Below are positions 1 to 7,860 of a stretch of DNA of 48,920 bases, piece after piece; position 1 is the stretch's first letter, and every line of letters begins with the position of its first letter. The stretch spans positions 1 through 48,920 of the forward strand of contig JANXRG010000052.1 of assembly GCA_025353105.1 (NCBI GenBank), written 5' to 3'. The position numbers and the translations under genes were made by a program. Below the pieces are notes generated by a model. It did no database searches. It was not told where the DNA came from and saw only the letters and a program-made list of their open reading frames with translations. Source of the DNA: Verrucomicrobiota bacterium. Lineage in GTDB: Bacteria > Verrucomicrobiota > Verrucomicrobiia > Chthoniobacterales > SZAS-18.

Positions 1-1117
1 CGTTCTCGTTGTTTCCGCCCCAAACGATCATCTCGCTGTCCGTCCACACCGCCGTGTGCAACTCGCGCCCGGCGGGCGCGCCGATGGCGATCACCGCCGT
101 CCAACTGTTCCCCGCCGGATTGTAGCGAGCGCCGTCGTTCAAACCGATGCCGCCGTTGAATCCCCCCCAGACGATCATCTCGCTGCAGGTCCAAACTGCA
201 GTATGACCCAGGCGCGCGGCGGGCGCCCCGATGGCGCTCATCGCCGTCCAACTGTTGCCCGCCGGATTGTAGCGAGCGCCGTCGTTCAAATAGCCGCCGC
301 CGAATCCGCCCCAGACGATCATCTCGCTGCCCGTCCACACCGCTGTGTGCAAGAAACGCGCGGTGGGAGGCGTCCCATTGACGCGCTGCTGCCAGGCATC
401 CGCCGTCGTCGTCGTGCCAATCCGGACATAGCCGGCGGCCAGCAGGGCGCTGTTTTCCGTGGCGGACAACACCAGCCCGCCGCTGGCCACCCCGCTTTGA
501 CTGGCGGCATTGAGATTTACCACCGCCGCGCCGCTCGCGAGTTGCGCGCCGCTGATGCTGCCGGGAGCGATATTGCCGACGGCGGCTCCAATGGCCAACT
601 GCGAACTACCTACCGCGCCATTGGCGATCTTCGCAGAGGTGATCGCACCATCCGGGACATTCTCCGCCATCAGGGCATAACCCACCGCCGCGATGCGCTG
701 GTCGGGCGCGAGAAGCTGGGAGCCGTTGGTGCCGTCGTTGAACCAAACGCGCAGGCGCACGTCGGCATTGGTGAAAACCGTGGCAGGCACGACGGTCATG
801 TTCGCCAGCGAGGCATCGCCAAGGAGCACGGAGTACAGGCCCTTGTTGACGATGAGCGAGACGGCGGCGGCCGGCTGGCTGCCCGAGGTGCTGGTGCCGT
901 CATTACTCCAATACGTGGTGGTGCCCGCGGCATTGACGAGGGCGAACTTGAACGAGCCGGAACCATCGAAGTTCACCCCTGCCACCGCCACGCGCCCCTG
1001 GTAATTGATCAAGCGCGGAACTTGGGAAAAGGAACAGGGAACAAGGCGGAAGCAGGAAAATGCGACGCAGGCGCCGGCGAACCAACGCATGCGGCCGCCG
1101 CCATGCATTTGCTTCAT
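1..1117 (-). CDS. Secreted Kelch-repeat protein, 3' end beyond window
   Basis: The reading frame runs leftward from ATG at 1115-1117 off the window edge without a stop (over 370 codons visible). After a short signal-like N-terminus comes the motif LINYQGRVAV, then a beta-rich region to about residue 200 with VNAAGTTTYWSNDGTST and several AKIANGAV-like stretches. From about residue 256 there are three near-identical 48-49-residue units of the form HTAVWTGSEMIVWGG...LNDGARYNPAGNSWTA, which are Kelch-type blades of a beta-propeller. The role is unknown; a secreted or surface binding protein is the inference. No good Shine-Dalgarno sequence is visible. ATGs at 1106-1108 and 1088-1090 are alternative starts. 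The seeming plus-strand frame over the same bases is an antisense shadow. Confidence 0.8.
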   Translation of the reverse strand, partial: MKQMHGGGRMRWFAGACVAFSCFRLVPCSFSQVPRLINYQGRVAVAGVNFDGSGSFKFALVNAAGTTTYWSNDGTSTSGSQPAAAVSLIVNKGLYSVLLGDASLANMTVVPATVFTNADVRLRVWFNDGTNGSQLLAPDQRIAAVGYALMAENVPDGAITSAKIANGAVGSSQLAIGAAVGNIAPGSISGAQLASGAAVVNLNAASQSGVASGGLVLSATENSALLAAGYVRIGTTTTADAWQQRVNGTPPTARFLHTAVWTGSEMIVWGGFGGGYLNDGARYNPAGNSWTAMSAIGAPAARLGHTAVWTCSEMIVWGGFNGGIGLNDGARYNPAGNSWTAVIAIGAPAGRELHTAVWTDSEMIVWGGNNEN

Positions 1118-1632
1118 GATCTGAGGTCAGGGGAAGAGCTGGCGCGTTGTCGATAATATTCCCGAGGCACTGCGCGCGGGAATTTCTTCGCAATATGTTC
1201 CGTGCGAGTGCCATTCGCGCGGCCCAAAACTTGGAGATGAAACGCCGCCCTCCCTGCGGATCGGGTACTCCGTGCGCGATGCCAACGGGTTTGCCGTTTT
1301 GCAGGCGCGAGACGAACGGATCATTGCCAATGCGCCCCAGGCTACATGTCGTTGCCCGGGCATCCTGTGCGTGTCGATTTCAGCGTCGAAGTTGAGCCAT
1401 CGAGGCGAATCCAGATGGGCACCGAACCCGGACCCCTTGCACGGCTTCAGCTGCCAACAGCGCCGGGCAGGTCTTGCTTCGCATGGCGTGCAAATCGCGA
1501 ATCATCCAGGCGTAAGGCGTGCGTCGGTCTGGATGACGAGTTCGTCACCGACCGGGCCGAGATTGCCCCCTCGGCATTCGACATTCGTCTTCCGAGCCAC
1601 GAGTCACGGACATTCATGCAAGTAAATTGTGC
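1118..1632. other. Gene-poor stretch with heptad repeats at its end
   Basis: I find no convincing gene. Short open frames exist on both strands but have no recognisable domain or usable start signal. Bases 1575-1610 form degenerate 7-bp units (CATTCGA, CATTCGT, CTTCCGA, GCCACGA, GTCACGG), like other heptad tracts in the window. The flanking fossils make it likely that this is also decayed DNA. Confidence 0.4.
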
Positions 1633-1693
1633 GTGAGCCCGCGGTGCTGGTGCCGTCAGTGCTCCAGTAGGTCGTGGTGCCAGCGGCATCGAC
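1633..1693 (-). pseudogene. Fragment of the Kelch-protein N-terminal domain
   Basis: Read on the minus strand this 60-bp piece encodes VDAAGTTTYWSTDGTSTAGS. That is nearly the same as VNAAGTTTYWSNDGTSTSGS in the Kelch protein at 1-1117 (about 878-937). Nothing else of that gene is present here. The fragment abuts a plus-strand kinase-gene fragment at 1693/1694, so it marks a recombination or deletion junction. Confidence 0.75.
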
Positions 1694-2077
1694 GCTGCCC
1701 GAGATGGCGGCGGCGATTCAAAGCACGACCAATGATAATCCGGAGCTGGACGGAGACGTGATCACTCGGACGAATTATTTTTATGCCCTCGTCGGAACGG
1801 CGGACGAGGCCATTCGAATGGGAAAGAGAGCCTGCGAAATGTTCCCAATCAATAAGAACGCCGTGGACGGCGTGCGTCACGCCCAATTTCTGGCCAAGGC
1901 CTAGGCGGTGACGGGAGAAAATGCGCTGGCGCTGGATCAACTGGAGATGCTGTCAACCATCCCAGGCGACTTTCATTTTGGCGGGCTCCTCGTCGAACTC
2001 GATTGGGTCCCGACCCGTAGAGAGCCGGAGTTCCGAGCGCTGCTGGCCCAGATGGCTCCGAAGATCGAGAAGAAATT

Positions 2078-2126
2078 ACGAATGACGAACTCCGAAGGAC
2101 GAACGAGTGCCGAAAGGCGAATGACG
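2078..2126. repeat. Degenerate 7-bp tandem repeat
   Basis: Units ACGAATG, ACGAACT, CCGAAGG, ACGAACG, AGTGCCG, AAAGGCG and AATGACG follow one another without gaps. The tract sits at the 3' end of the kinase pseudogene. A related tract lies at the same place behind the intact kinase gene (5689-5732), so it was probably copied with the gene. Confidence 0.65.
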
Positions 2127-2144
2127 AAGATGAACGCGCACGTT

Positions 2145-2159
2145 GTCCCTAACGCGATG
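2145..2159. repeat. Half copy of the 63-bp palindromic element
   Basis: GTCCCTAACGCGATG here is identical to the left arm of the full element at 5748-5810. No right arm follows. It stands behind the kinase pseudogene exactly as the full copy stands behind the intact kinase gene. Confidence 0.6.
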
Positions 2160-2215
2160 TGAAACTTGGCTGGGAGGGTGGGGATTTAGCGGTCTTGGAA
2201 ATCAGCCTGGATCGT

Positions 2216-2238
2216 GCCATGGGCAGCCTGCCCATGGC
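2216..2238. repeat. Perfect 23-bp palindrome
   Basis: GCCATGGGCAG, a central C, then CTGCCCATGGC: 11-bp arms match without error. There is no T-run after it, so it is not a typical terminator. It could be a DNA-binding site, a cruciform or the core of a REP-type element. Confidence 0.7.
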
Positions 2239-2446
2239 GCGTGGGACGTCTGGGTCCGAGGATCTGCTACTTACCGGCCCACCGCAGCCGGGTTCGCCGC
2301 AAGCGGGTGCAATTCACCGCCTGCGGATCGTCCGCCGCGCGCCGGCATCCCTCGGCATCGCAGGGACAAGATGCCCGTACCACGGACGCTGCGTTGCGTG
2401 CTCGCGAGCATAGACGCACATCGTCGAGGCCCAGATAGTGTTAACA

Positions 2447-2511
2447 GGCCCCAACGCGACGCCAAAAGAATCCGGGGGCTGAGCCGCCCTAAAACCCATC
2501 GGATTGGGGAC
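2447..2511. repeat. 63-65-bp palindromic interspersed element, copy 1
   Basis: Left arm GGCCCCAACGCGACG and right arm CCCATCGGATTGGGGAC are imperfect inverted repeats. A small inner stem (GGGGGCT/GAGCCGCC) lies between them. The right arm is identical to that of the copy at 5748-5810, while the middle has diverged. This is the architecture of a REP or small hairpin repeat. Confidence 0.7.
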
Positions 2512-2655
2512 ATTCGCGCTCTGCAAGAACCTGGGACGCGCGGGGCCAATCCGTTCCACCGCTGACGTCGGTGATCGTCACGAATTGCCGAACAAGATGA
2601 TTGGCAATTGATCGGCCCGTCCGCGGGTTCACCGCCGTTGGCGGGAATGCTGGCT

Positions 2656-2683
2656 TTCCTGTCGCCGGGCGGCGTCTTATGCT
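2656..2683 (+). promoter_or_regulatory. Putative promoter of kinase gene 1, conserved in kinase gene 2
   Basis: TTCCTG (2656-2661), a 16-bp spacer and TATGCT (2678-2683) end 8 nt before the ATG at 2692. The block is almost unchanged before the second kinase gene (7825-7852). The -35 match is weak and the same bases can be read as codons in frame, so this is tentative. Confidence 0.35.
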
Positions 2684-2691
2684 TGCCGGCG

Positions 2692-5661
2692 ATGGCTGAT
2701 CCGCCGCAAGCGTCGCCCGACGACATGACTTTCGCGCATTACCGCGTGGAGCTTCGCCCCGACAGTTCGCCGTGGGAGCTGGGTCGCGGCGCGATGGGAG
2801 TGACGTACAAAGCGTATGATTCGCAGCTACGGGTCGACGTGGCGCTGAAGGTCATTAATCCCGCGCAGGTGGGCGACGCAAAGACCCAGGCGCTGTTCCT
2901 GCGCGAGGCGCGCGCGGCGGCGCGGGTGCATCATGGCAACGTCGCGAACGTGGTTTTCCTGAATCAGGATCCCGCCAATCCATTTTACGCGATGGAGTTC
3001 ATCGCGGGTGAGTCCTTGCGCGACTGGTTGCCCGCGCGCGGCCCGCTCGCTCCTCTGCTCGCCATCGGCCTTGCGCAGCAGATTGCGTTGGGTTTGGAGG
3101 CGATCCATGCGGAAAACGTCGTGCACCGTGATCTCAAACCGGGGAACGTGATGATCGTGCGCGCGTCACGCGGACGGGAGAAGGGCGCGTCGGAAACGGA
3201 TGCGGCGACTTGGCAGGTGAAGATCATCGACTTCGGGCTCGCGCGGGCATTTGCGGGTGACGCGCTGAGCAGCAACCTGGACGCCCTGACCACCGGATTC
3301 CGCGGGACCGCGGTGTACGCGAGTCCGGAACAATGCCAGGAACGCGTGGATCTTGATGGTCGATCGGACTTGTATTCGCTGGGCTGCATCCTGTGGGAAA
3401 TGCTGGTGGGTGCGCCGCCGTTTCGGGGGGGGTCGCTGCACGAACTCCTGACTTTGCACGTGTCCCGCCCAGCCCCGGTGGCGCAGTTGTCGCGGTTGCC
3501 AGCGAGTTTGCAGGCCGTCATCGCGCGGTTGCTGGTGAAGGAACCAGAAGGGCGCTTTGCCAGTGCCGCCGCGGTTGTCGAGGCCCTCGAGCGCTGTCGC
3601 GAGCGCATCGTGAGCGGGGCAGAGGTCGTGGATGAATTCGTGCCCCAGTCCCACCTGGAAACCGCGCTAACGGCCGAAGTTCCGCCTGCCCGTCGGCCAA
3701 CGGTCGTTCCGATTTCCGGATCTGCGAGCGGCGGGCAAGCGAAACCAAGATTCACGCGTCGCGCATTGCTCGGCGGTCTTGGCTTTCTTGCAATCACCGG
3801 CCTCGTCGTGATGGCCGGGCTGATCGGGGGCTGGTGGCGGACGTCTCCCTCCAGCACCGAGAAGGCCCCTCCGGTGGCTGCTTCTTCGACGACCACTCCC
3901 GCCGCGGTTCCCGCCGCGCCGTCAGCGCCGGAGAAGAGCATTGCGGTTCTGCCGTTCGAGAACTTGAGCAGCGACCAGGAGAACGCCTTTTTCGCGGACG
4001 GAGTGCAGGATCAGATTTTGACGGATTTATCCCGCATCGCGGATCTCCGGGTCACGAGCCGAACCTCGGTGATGCGCTACCGCGGCAAGGGAGACCTGCG
4101 CTTGCGCGAGATCGCGCGCGAGTTGGGCGTAACCTACATTCTGGAAGGAACGGTCCAGCGGTCCGGAAATAAAGTGCGGGTCACGGCCCAGCTGATCGAT
4201 ACGAAAACCGATGCGCACCTTTGGGCGGACAAGTACGATCGGGATCTCGCCGACGTCTTCGGCATCCAGAGCGAGGTGGCCACGGCCATCGCTGCGCAAC
4301 TCAAGGCGAAACTGACGCCGATCGAGCGGGCCGCGATCGAGGAGAAGCCGACCACCGACTTCGCGGCCTACGATTTATATTTGCGGGCGAAGGCTCTGGA
4401 GCAATCGAACAACAGCATGATGCTCCCGGCGACGCCGGAAAACCCTCGCCAGGCCGTGCGACTTTTGGAAGAGGCCGTGACCCGCGATCCGAAGTTCCTG
4501 CAGGCCTACTGCCAGGCGGTCCGGATCTGCGACGCCCTGTCTTTTTCTACGAAAGGGGAGGAAGCGAAACAGTACCGGGCGCGGGCGGAGGCGAATCTTT
4601 CCGCCGCCGTCCGCCTCGCACCCGCTGCGGGTGACACGATTCTGGCGCAGGCGAATCATCTTTACGTCGGCGCGCGCCAGGCGACCGACGCGGAGCAGGG
4701 CGCGCGGGATTTTCGTGCGGCGCACGAGCTTTTGGACCGCGCCCTGCAAATTCTCCCGAACAATGCGGAGGCTTGGATTTTGCAGGCCCGCATGAATCGC
4801 AATGAAGGTCGGTGGGACGAGAGCCTCGATTGCTATCGACGCGCCCATCTGCTTAGTCCGAATGACGTCAAGATCATTGAGGAATACAGTTTTATCGCCA
4901 CGTACACGCGCCGCTACGATCTGAGAAAAGCGCTGACGGAGCGGGGAGCGGCCCTGACCGTGCCGCCGCTCCGCTGGGCCTTTGAGATCCGCGGAGCGGC
5001 TACGGAGGCCCTCCGGGCCGGAGATAACGAACCGGAGCATCGCGTGCTCCAACGAATCCTGGCGGAGAACCCTGGAACGAGGGTCGAACAAGATTTGGTG
5101 GAACATCTCTTTGCCACGGCATCGGACGACAAGAACGCCGCGGAGATGGAGCGGTTGGCAAAGTTTTTTCCCCCGCCCGGCGACTTGAGCAGCCGGATGG
5201 AAGCGGCCTCGCGTCACATTTTGATCGCCCGGACGCGCAAGGACGAGGACGCGCTGCGTCGGACCGTGGCATCGGTGCTGCCCGAAATGGAGGCGGCGAT
5301 TCAAAGCACGCCGAAGGATTCATCCTTTCAAGCCGCGAACCTGATCGCTCGCGCGGGTTATTACTGTGTGCTCGTCGGACGGAAGGACGACGGCATCCGC
5401 TGGGGAAAGAGAGCCTGTGAAATGCTTCCCATCAGCAAGAATTCTGTCTTAGGCGTGGCCATGGTTGAGAATCTGGCCAAGATTTACGCCCAAAGCGGAG
5501 AAAACGCCCTGGCCTTGGATCAGCTGGAGCTGCTGCCCGACGTCCCGGGCCAATTTCATTATGGCTGGCTCCTCGCCGATCCCGATTGGGACCCGCTCCG
5601 CGGCGAGCCGCGTTTTCAGGCGCTGCTTCAAAAGATGGCACCGAAGACCGAGAAGCAGTGA
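2692..5661 (+). CDS. Transmembrane Ser/Thr kinase with TolB-like and TPR regions (paralogue 1)
   Basis: A 989-residue Hanks-type kinase. Numbered from MADPPQ: glycine loop GRGAMG 31-36, ATP lysine K53, HRD 145-147 with catalytic D147, DFG 180-182, and SPE 211-213, so it should be active. A Pro/Ala-rich linker leads to one membrane helix (about 359-382). Then comes a TolB/FlgO-like domain beginning KSIAVLPFENLSS (about 415-540), with GVTYILEGTVQR and AHLWADKYDRDL, and TPR-like repeats to the end. The kinase should face the cytosol and the TolB/TPR part the periplasm. The frame is open back to 2608 with ATGs at 2608 and 2647. I prefer 2692 because a -10-like box lies 8 nt upstream in both paralogues. 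Substrates are unknown; the neighbouring LemA/TPM genes suggest an envelope role. Confidence 0.9.
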   Translation: MADPPQASPDDMTFAHYRVELRPDSSPWELGRGAMGVTYKAYDSQLRVDVALKVINPAQVGDAKTQALFLREARAAARVHHGNVANVVFLNQDPANPFYAMEFIAGESLRDWLPARGPLAPLLAIGLAQQIALGLEAIHAENVVHRDLKPGNVMIVRASRGREKGASETDAATWQVKIIDFGLARAFAGDALSSNLDALTTGFRGTAVYASPEQCQERVDLDGRSDLYSLGCILWEMLVGAPPFRGGSLHELLTLHVSRPAPVAQLSRLPASLQAVIARLLVKEPEGRFASAAAVVEALERCRERIVSGAEVVDEFVPQSHLETALTAEVPPARRPTVVPISGSASGGQAKPRFTRRALLGGLGFLAITGLVVMAGLIGGWWRTSPSSTEKAPPVAASSTTTPAAVPAAPSAPEKSIAVLPFENLSSDQENAFFADGVQDQILTDLSRIADLRVTSRTSVMRYRGKGDLRLREIARELGVTYILEGTVQRSGNKVRVTAQLIDTKTDAHLWADKYDRDLADVFGIQSEVATAIAAQLKAKLTPIERAAIEEKPTTDFAAYDLYLRAKALEQSNNSMMLPATPENPRQAVRLLEEAVTRDPKFLQAYCQAVRICDALSFSTKGEEAKQYRARAEANLSAAVRLAPAAGDTILAQANHLYVGARQATDAEQGARDFRAAHELLDRALQILPNNAEAWILQARMNRNEGRWDESLDCYRRAHLLSPNDVKIIEEYSFIATYTRRYDLRKALTERGAALTVPPLRWAFEIRGAATEALRAGDNEPEHRVLQRILAENPGTRVEQDLVEHLFATASDDKNAAEMERLAKFFPPPGDLSSRMEAASRHILIARTRKDEDALRRTVASVLPEMEAAIQSTPKDSSFQAANLIARAGYYCVLVGRKDDGIRWGKRACEMLPISKNSVLGVAMVENLAKIYAQSGENALALDQLELLPDVPGQFHYGWLLADPDWDPLRGEPRFQALLQKMAPKTEKQ

Positions 5662-5688
5662 AGGGTGCCACCACCGCCGGGCGGCACT

Positions 5689-5732
5689 CCGAATGACGAA
5701 TGCGAAACCAGAATGACGAACGAATGACGAAG
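5689..5732. repeat. Degenerate 7-bp tandem repeat behind kinase gene 1
   Basis: CCGAATG and ACGAATG start the tract, followed by irregular AGAATGA, CGAACGA and ATGACGA units. It is the counterpart of the tract at 2078-2126. Confidence 0.55.
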
Positions 5733-5747
5733 CAGTTGGATGGAGTG

Positions 5748-5810
5748 GTCCCTAACGCGATGCGACAAATCAGGCGGCTGCGCCGATCTCGTACCCATCG
5801 GATTGGGGAC
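5748..5810. repeat. 63-bp palindromic interspersed element, copy 2
   Basis: GTCCCTAACGCGATGCG at the left and CCCATCGGATTGGGGAC at the right pair at 13 of 17 positions when folded. An inner stem GGCG-CTG-CGCC sits between. It lies downstream of kinase gene 1 and upstream of lemA, so it could form an RNA hairpin separating the two transcripts. Other copies are at 2447-2511 (full) and 2145-2159 (half). Confidence 0.75.
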
Positions 5811-5894
5811 AAACCAATCCACGACGGATCTAATTGAGTTCTGACAGGATTTCTTGATGCACAACCGCAAACTTTGGTTTGTAGTACCGGTCTC

Positions 5895-6527
5895 ATGAAC
5901 AAATCTATCCTCGGCTGTCTCGGTATCCTCGTCGTGGGCGCGCTCATCATCGGCGCGTGGGCCGTGAGCAAGTACAATGCGCTCGTGCCTCTCTCGCAAT
6001 CGGTCGATGCCCAGTGGGCGCAGGTGCAGAACGTCTATCAGCGGCGTGCCGACCTCATCCCAAATCTCGTCAAGACCGTCGAGGGCGCAGCGAATTTCGA
6101 AAAATCGACTTTGACGGACATCGTCAACGCCCGCGCTTCCGTGGGTCAGGTGAAGATCGACCCAAGTAAGGCGCCCGACGATCCCGCGGCGCTGGCCAAG
6201 TTCCAAGCGGCGCAGGATGGACTTTCCTCGGCCCTGTCGCGGTTGCTGGTGGTGGTGGAAAAATATCCCGAACTAAAGGCTAATCAGAATTTCTTGAATT
6301 TGCAGTCCCAGCTCGAAGGCACGGAGAATCGGATTTCGGTGGAGCGCGGAAATTTCAACACGGCGGTGAAAGCGTTTAACACGGCGGTCCAGCTCTTTCC
6401 GACCAACGTGATCGCCGGTTTCTTCGGGTATAAAGTGAAGCCGTATTTTGAGGCGAAAGCTGGCGCGGAGAATCCACCCGCGGTTAGTTTCCAGTTTGGC
6501 CAGCCGACCCCGGCGCCGAAAAAGTGA
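5895..6527 (+). CDS. lemA: LemA family protein
   Basis: A 210-residue protein with one N-terminal membrane helix (about 5-24) followed by the LemA helical domain. Diagnostic segments are KYNALVPLSQSVDAQWAQV, YQRRADLIPNLVKTVEG, NQNFLNLQSQLEGTENRI and the ending FPTNVIAGFFGYKVKPYFEA. LemA proteins are envelope proteins of poorly known function, often encoded next to TPM-domain proteins, as here. ATG 5895 fits the membrane anchor; an upstream in-frame ATG at 5874 is less likely. TAGTAC lies 7 nt before the ATG and could be a -10 box for a leaderless message. It begins a three-gene operon with the two TPM genes. Confidence 0.93.
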   Translation: MNKSILGCLGILVVGALIIGAWAVSKYNALVPLSQSVDAQWAQVQNVYQRRADLIPNLVKTVEGAANFEKSTLTDIVNARASVGQVKIDPSKAPDDPAALAKFQAAQDGLSSALSRLLVVVEKYPELKANQNFLNLQSQLEGTENRISVERGNFNTAVKAFNTAVQLFPTNVIAGFFGYKVKPYFEAKAGAENPPAVSFQFGQPTPAPKK

Positions 6528-6553
6528 TCGCCCGCCCGCGGTACCGTACCGCC

Positions 6554-7342
6554 ATGCCGATTCGTTGGCTTCCCGTCTTCCTGTCGTCGCTGCTGGCGGC
6601 GACGGGATGGCTGCGTGCGGCCGAGGTGATGCCGCCAGTGCCGCCGCGGTATTTTAACGACTACACGCTGACCGCCTCCGGCCCGGTCGTTGAAGAACTC
6701 GATCGCCAGCTCACGGATTACGAGCGCCAGACTTCAAACCAGATCATTGTTGCCGTCTTCGGCAAGGCGCAAACGGACTCGTCGATCCAGGATTACAGCC
6801 ACCGCATCTTCACCGCGTGGAAGGTCGGTCGGGCCGGCCGGAATAACGGTGCCGTCCTGTTCGTCTTCAAGGATGACAGGAAGACGTGGATCGAGGTCGG
6901 CTATGGGCTGGAGGGAGCGATCCCGGATGGCACCGCGAAGCAGATCATCGATACCGTCATCACGCCGAAATTTCGTGCGAACGACTTCGACGGGGGATTC
7001 CGGGACGGGGTGGCGGCGCTGCTGGCCGCGGCGCGCGGCGAATACGCAGGCACCGGCAAGACGACCGCCGAGGAGCGGGGAGCGCGGGGTTCGCAGAAAG
7101 GGATTCCGTTTTGGGTGATCGTGGTGATCGTAATTTTCCTCTTTTTCATCATCTCGGGTTTCACCGGGGGTGGCGCGGGTCGGGTCTATGATTCCCGAGG
7201 CAGTCGAAACGTGCGCACGGGTCCGATGTTCTGGGGCGGCGGGGGTGGGGGAAACTGGGGCGGCGGCGGCGGATTTGGGGGCGGCGGATTTTCCGGCGGC
7301 GGCGGCATGAGCGGCGGCGGTGGCGCGGGGGGCGACTGGTAA
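6554..7342 (+). CDS. Secreted TPM-domain protein with glycine-rich tail
   Basis: A 262-residue protein. Signal peptide MPIRWLPVFLSSLLAATGW, then a TPM (YgcG/MOLO-1 type) domain from about residue 33: VVEELDRQLTDYERQTSNQI, GRAGRNNGAVLFVFKDDR, WIEVGYGLEGAIPDG. A membrane helix (VIVVIVIFLFFIISGF) follows, then a tail made almost only of Gly with a few Ser, Asn, Trp and Phe. TPM proteins act at the membrane and appear with LemA in many phyla; their biochemical role is unsettled. A GTG at 6524 would overlap the lemA stop by 4 bp, but ATG 6554 gives the more typical signal peptide. Confidence 0.9.
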   Translation: MPIRWLPVFLSSLLAATGWLRAAEVMPPVPPRYFNDYTLTASGPVVEELDRQLTDYERQTSNQIIVAVFGKAQTDSSIQDYSHRIFTAWKVGRAGRNNGAVLFVFKDDRKTWIEVGYGLEGAIPDGTAKQIIDTVITPKFRANDFDGGFRDGVAALLAAARGEYAGTGKTTAEERGARGSQKGIPFWVIVVIVIFLFFIISGFTGGGAGRVYDSRGSRNVRTGPMFWGGGGGGNWGGGGGFGGGGFSGGGGMSGGGGAGGDW

Positions 7343-7344
7343 CG

Positions 7345-7785
7345 ATGAAAGCAAAATCCTTTCTTTCCCAGGTTGACAGCCCGCGGATCGTCGCGGCCAT
7401 CGCGGTGGCAGAGACGAAGACGTCGGGCGAGATTCGGGTCTGGGTGAGCGACCGGGACCGTCCGAACGCGCTGGGTGCCGCAACGTCGCGTTTCCTCAAG
7501 TTGAAGATGGATCACACCCGGCATCGGAATGCCGTACTGATCTTCCTCGCGCCGCGTTCGCGCTCGTTTGCGGTGGTTGGTGACACCGGCATCGACGCGA
7601 AGGTGGGAGAACAATTCTGGACCGAGGTGCGCGACGCGATGAAGAGTCATTTGAGCGACGGGAAATACACCGACGCGATTCTTCACGCGGTCGCGACCGC
7701 GGGGGCACGCCTGGCCGAGCATTTCCCGCCCGACGCCGATGGCCGCGATCGCAACGAGTTGCCGAACGAGATCATTGTGGATTAA
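7345..7785 (+). CDS. Cytosolic TPM-domain protein
   Basis: A 146-residue protein with no signal peptide or membrane helix. The TPM fold is indicated by IAAAVAVAE-like helix 1 (IVAAIAVAETKTSGEIRVWV), RHRNAVLIFLAPRSRSFAVVG, DTGIDAKVGEQFW and the final helix. It starts 2 bp after the previous stop, so the two TPM proteins are co-translated. Single-domain TPM partners of this kind regularly follow LemA and a secreted TPM protein. Function unknown. Confidence 0.88.
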   Translation: MKAKSFLSQVDSPRIVAAIAVAETKTSGEIRVWVSDRDRPNALGAATSRFLKLKMDHTRHRNAVLIFLAPRSRSFAVVGDTGIDAKVGEQFWTEVRDAMKSHLSDGKYTDAILHAVATAGARLAEHFPPDADGRDRNELPNEIIVD

Positions 7786-7824
7786 GGCGGAACCGGACGA
7801 GTCGTTCGGGCGGGAATGCTGGCT

Positions 7825-7852
7825 TTCCTATCGCCGGGCGGCGTCTTATGCT
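7825..7852 (+). promoter_or_regulatory. Putative promoter of kinase gene 2
   Basis: TTCCTA, a 16-bp spacer and TATGCT end 8 nt before ATG 7861. It is almost the same block as before kinase gene 1, with only three differences in the 45 bp preceding the start codon. Confidence 0.35.
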
Positions 7853-7860
7853 TGCCGACC

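Larger units (their letters stand above)
1694..2162 (+). pseudogene. Decayed C-terminus of a third kinase/TPR paralogue
   Basis: The frame starting LPEMAAAIQST matches the C-terminal roughly 125 residues of the intact kinase gene at 2692-5661 (LPEMEAAIQST, GKRACEMFPINKN, ENALALDQLEML, PEFRALLAQMAPKIEK). The N-terminal kinase, transmembrane and TolB-like parts are absent. The codon TAC of the intact gene (AKIYAQSGE) is TAG here at 1902-1904, giving a nonsense mutation in the middle of the last TPR. The original stop is also gone, so the frame runs through heptad repeats to 2160-2162. The downstream flank also resembles that of the intact gene. This is a clear fossil of a segmental duplication. 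Confidence 0.85.
2163..2646. other. Gene-poor stretch with palindromes and repeat element
   Basis: No supportable gene. It holds a perfect 23-bp palindrome (2216-2238), a stem-like GGCATC...GATGCC around 2360-2374 and the second copy of the 63-bp element (2447-2511). The end leads into the conserved block upstream of the first kinase gene. Confidence 0.5.

Noticed and set aside
56-1156. 366-codon open frame on the plus strand
   Set aside because: It is antisense to the Kelch gene, whose minus-strand frame has a signal-like start, a known N-terminal domain and Kelch repeats. The plus frame is Arg/Ala-rich with no domain.
1272-1636. Overlapping plus-strand frames that could be a small protein
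   Set aside because: No recognisable motif, no start signal, and the end is heptad repeat; the flanks are gene fossils.
2078-2126. Possible CRISPR-like array
   Set aside because: The period is only 7 bp, without unique spacers, and no cas genes are present.
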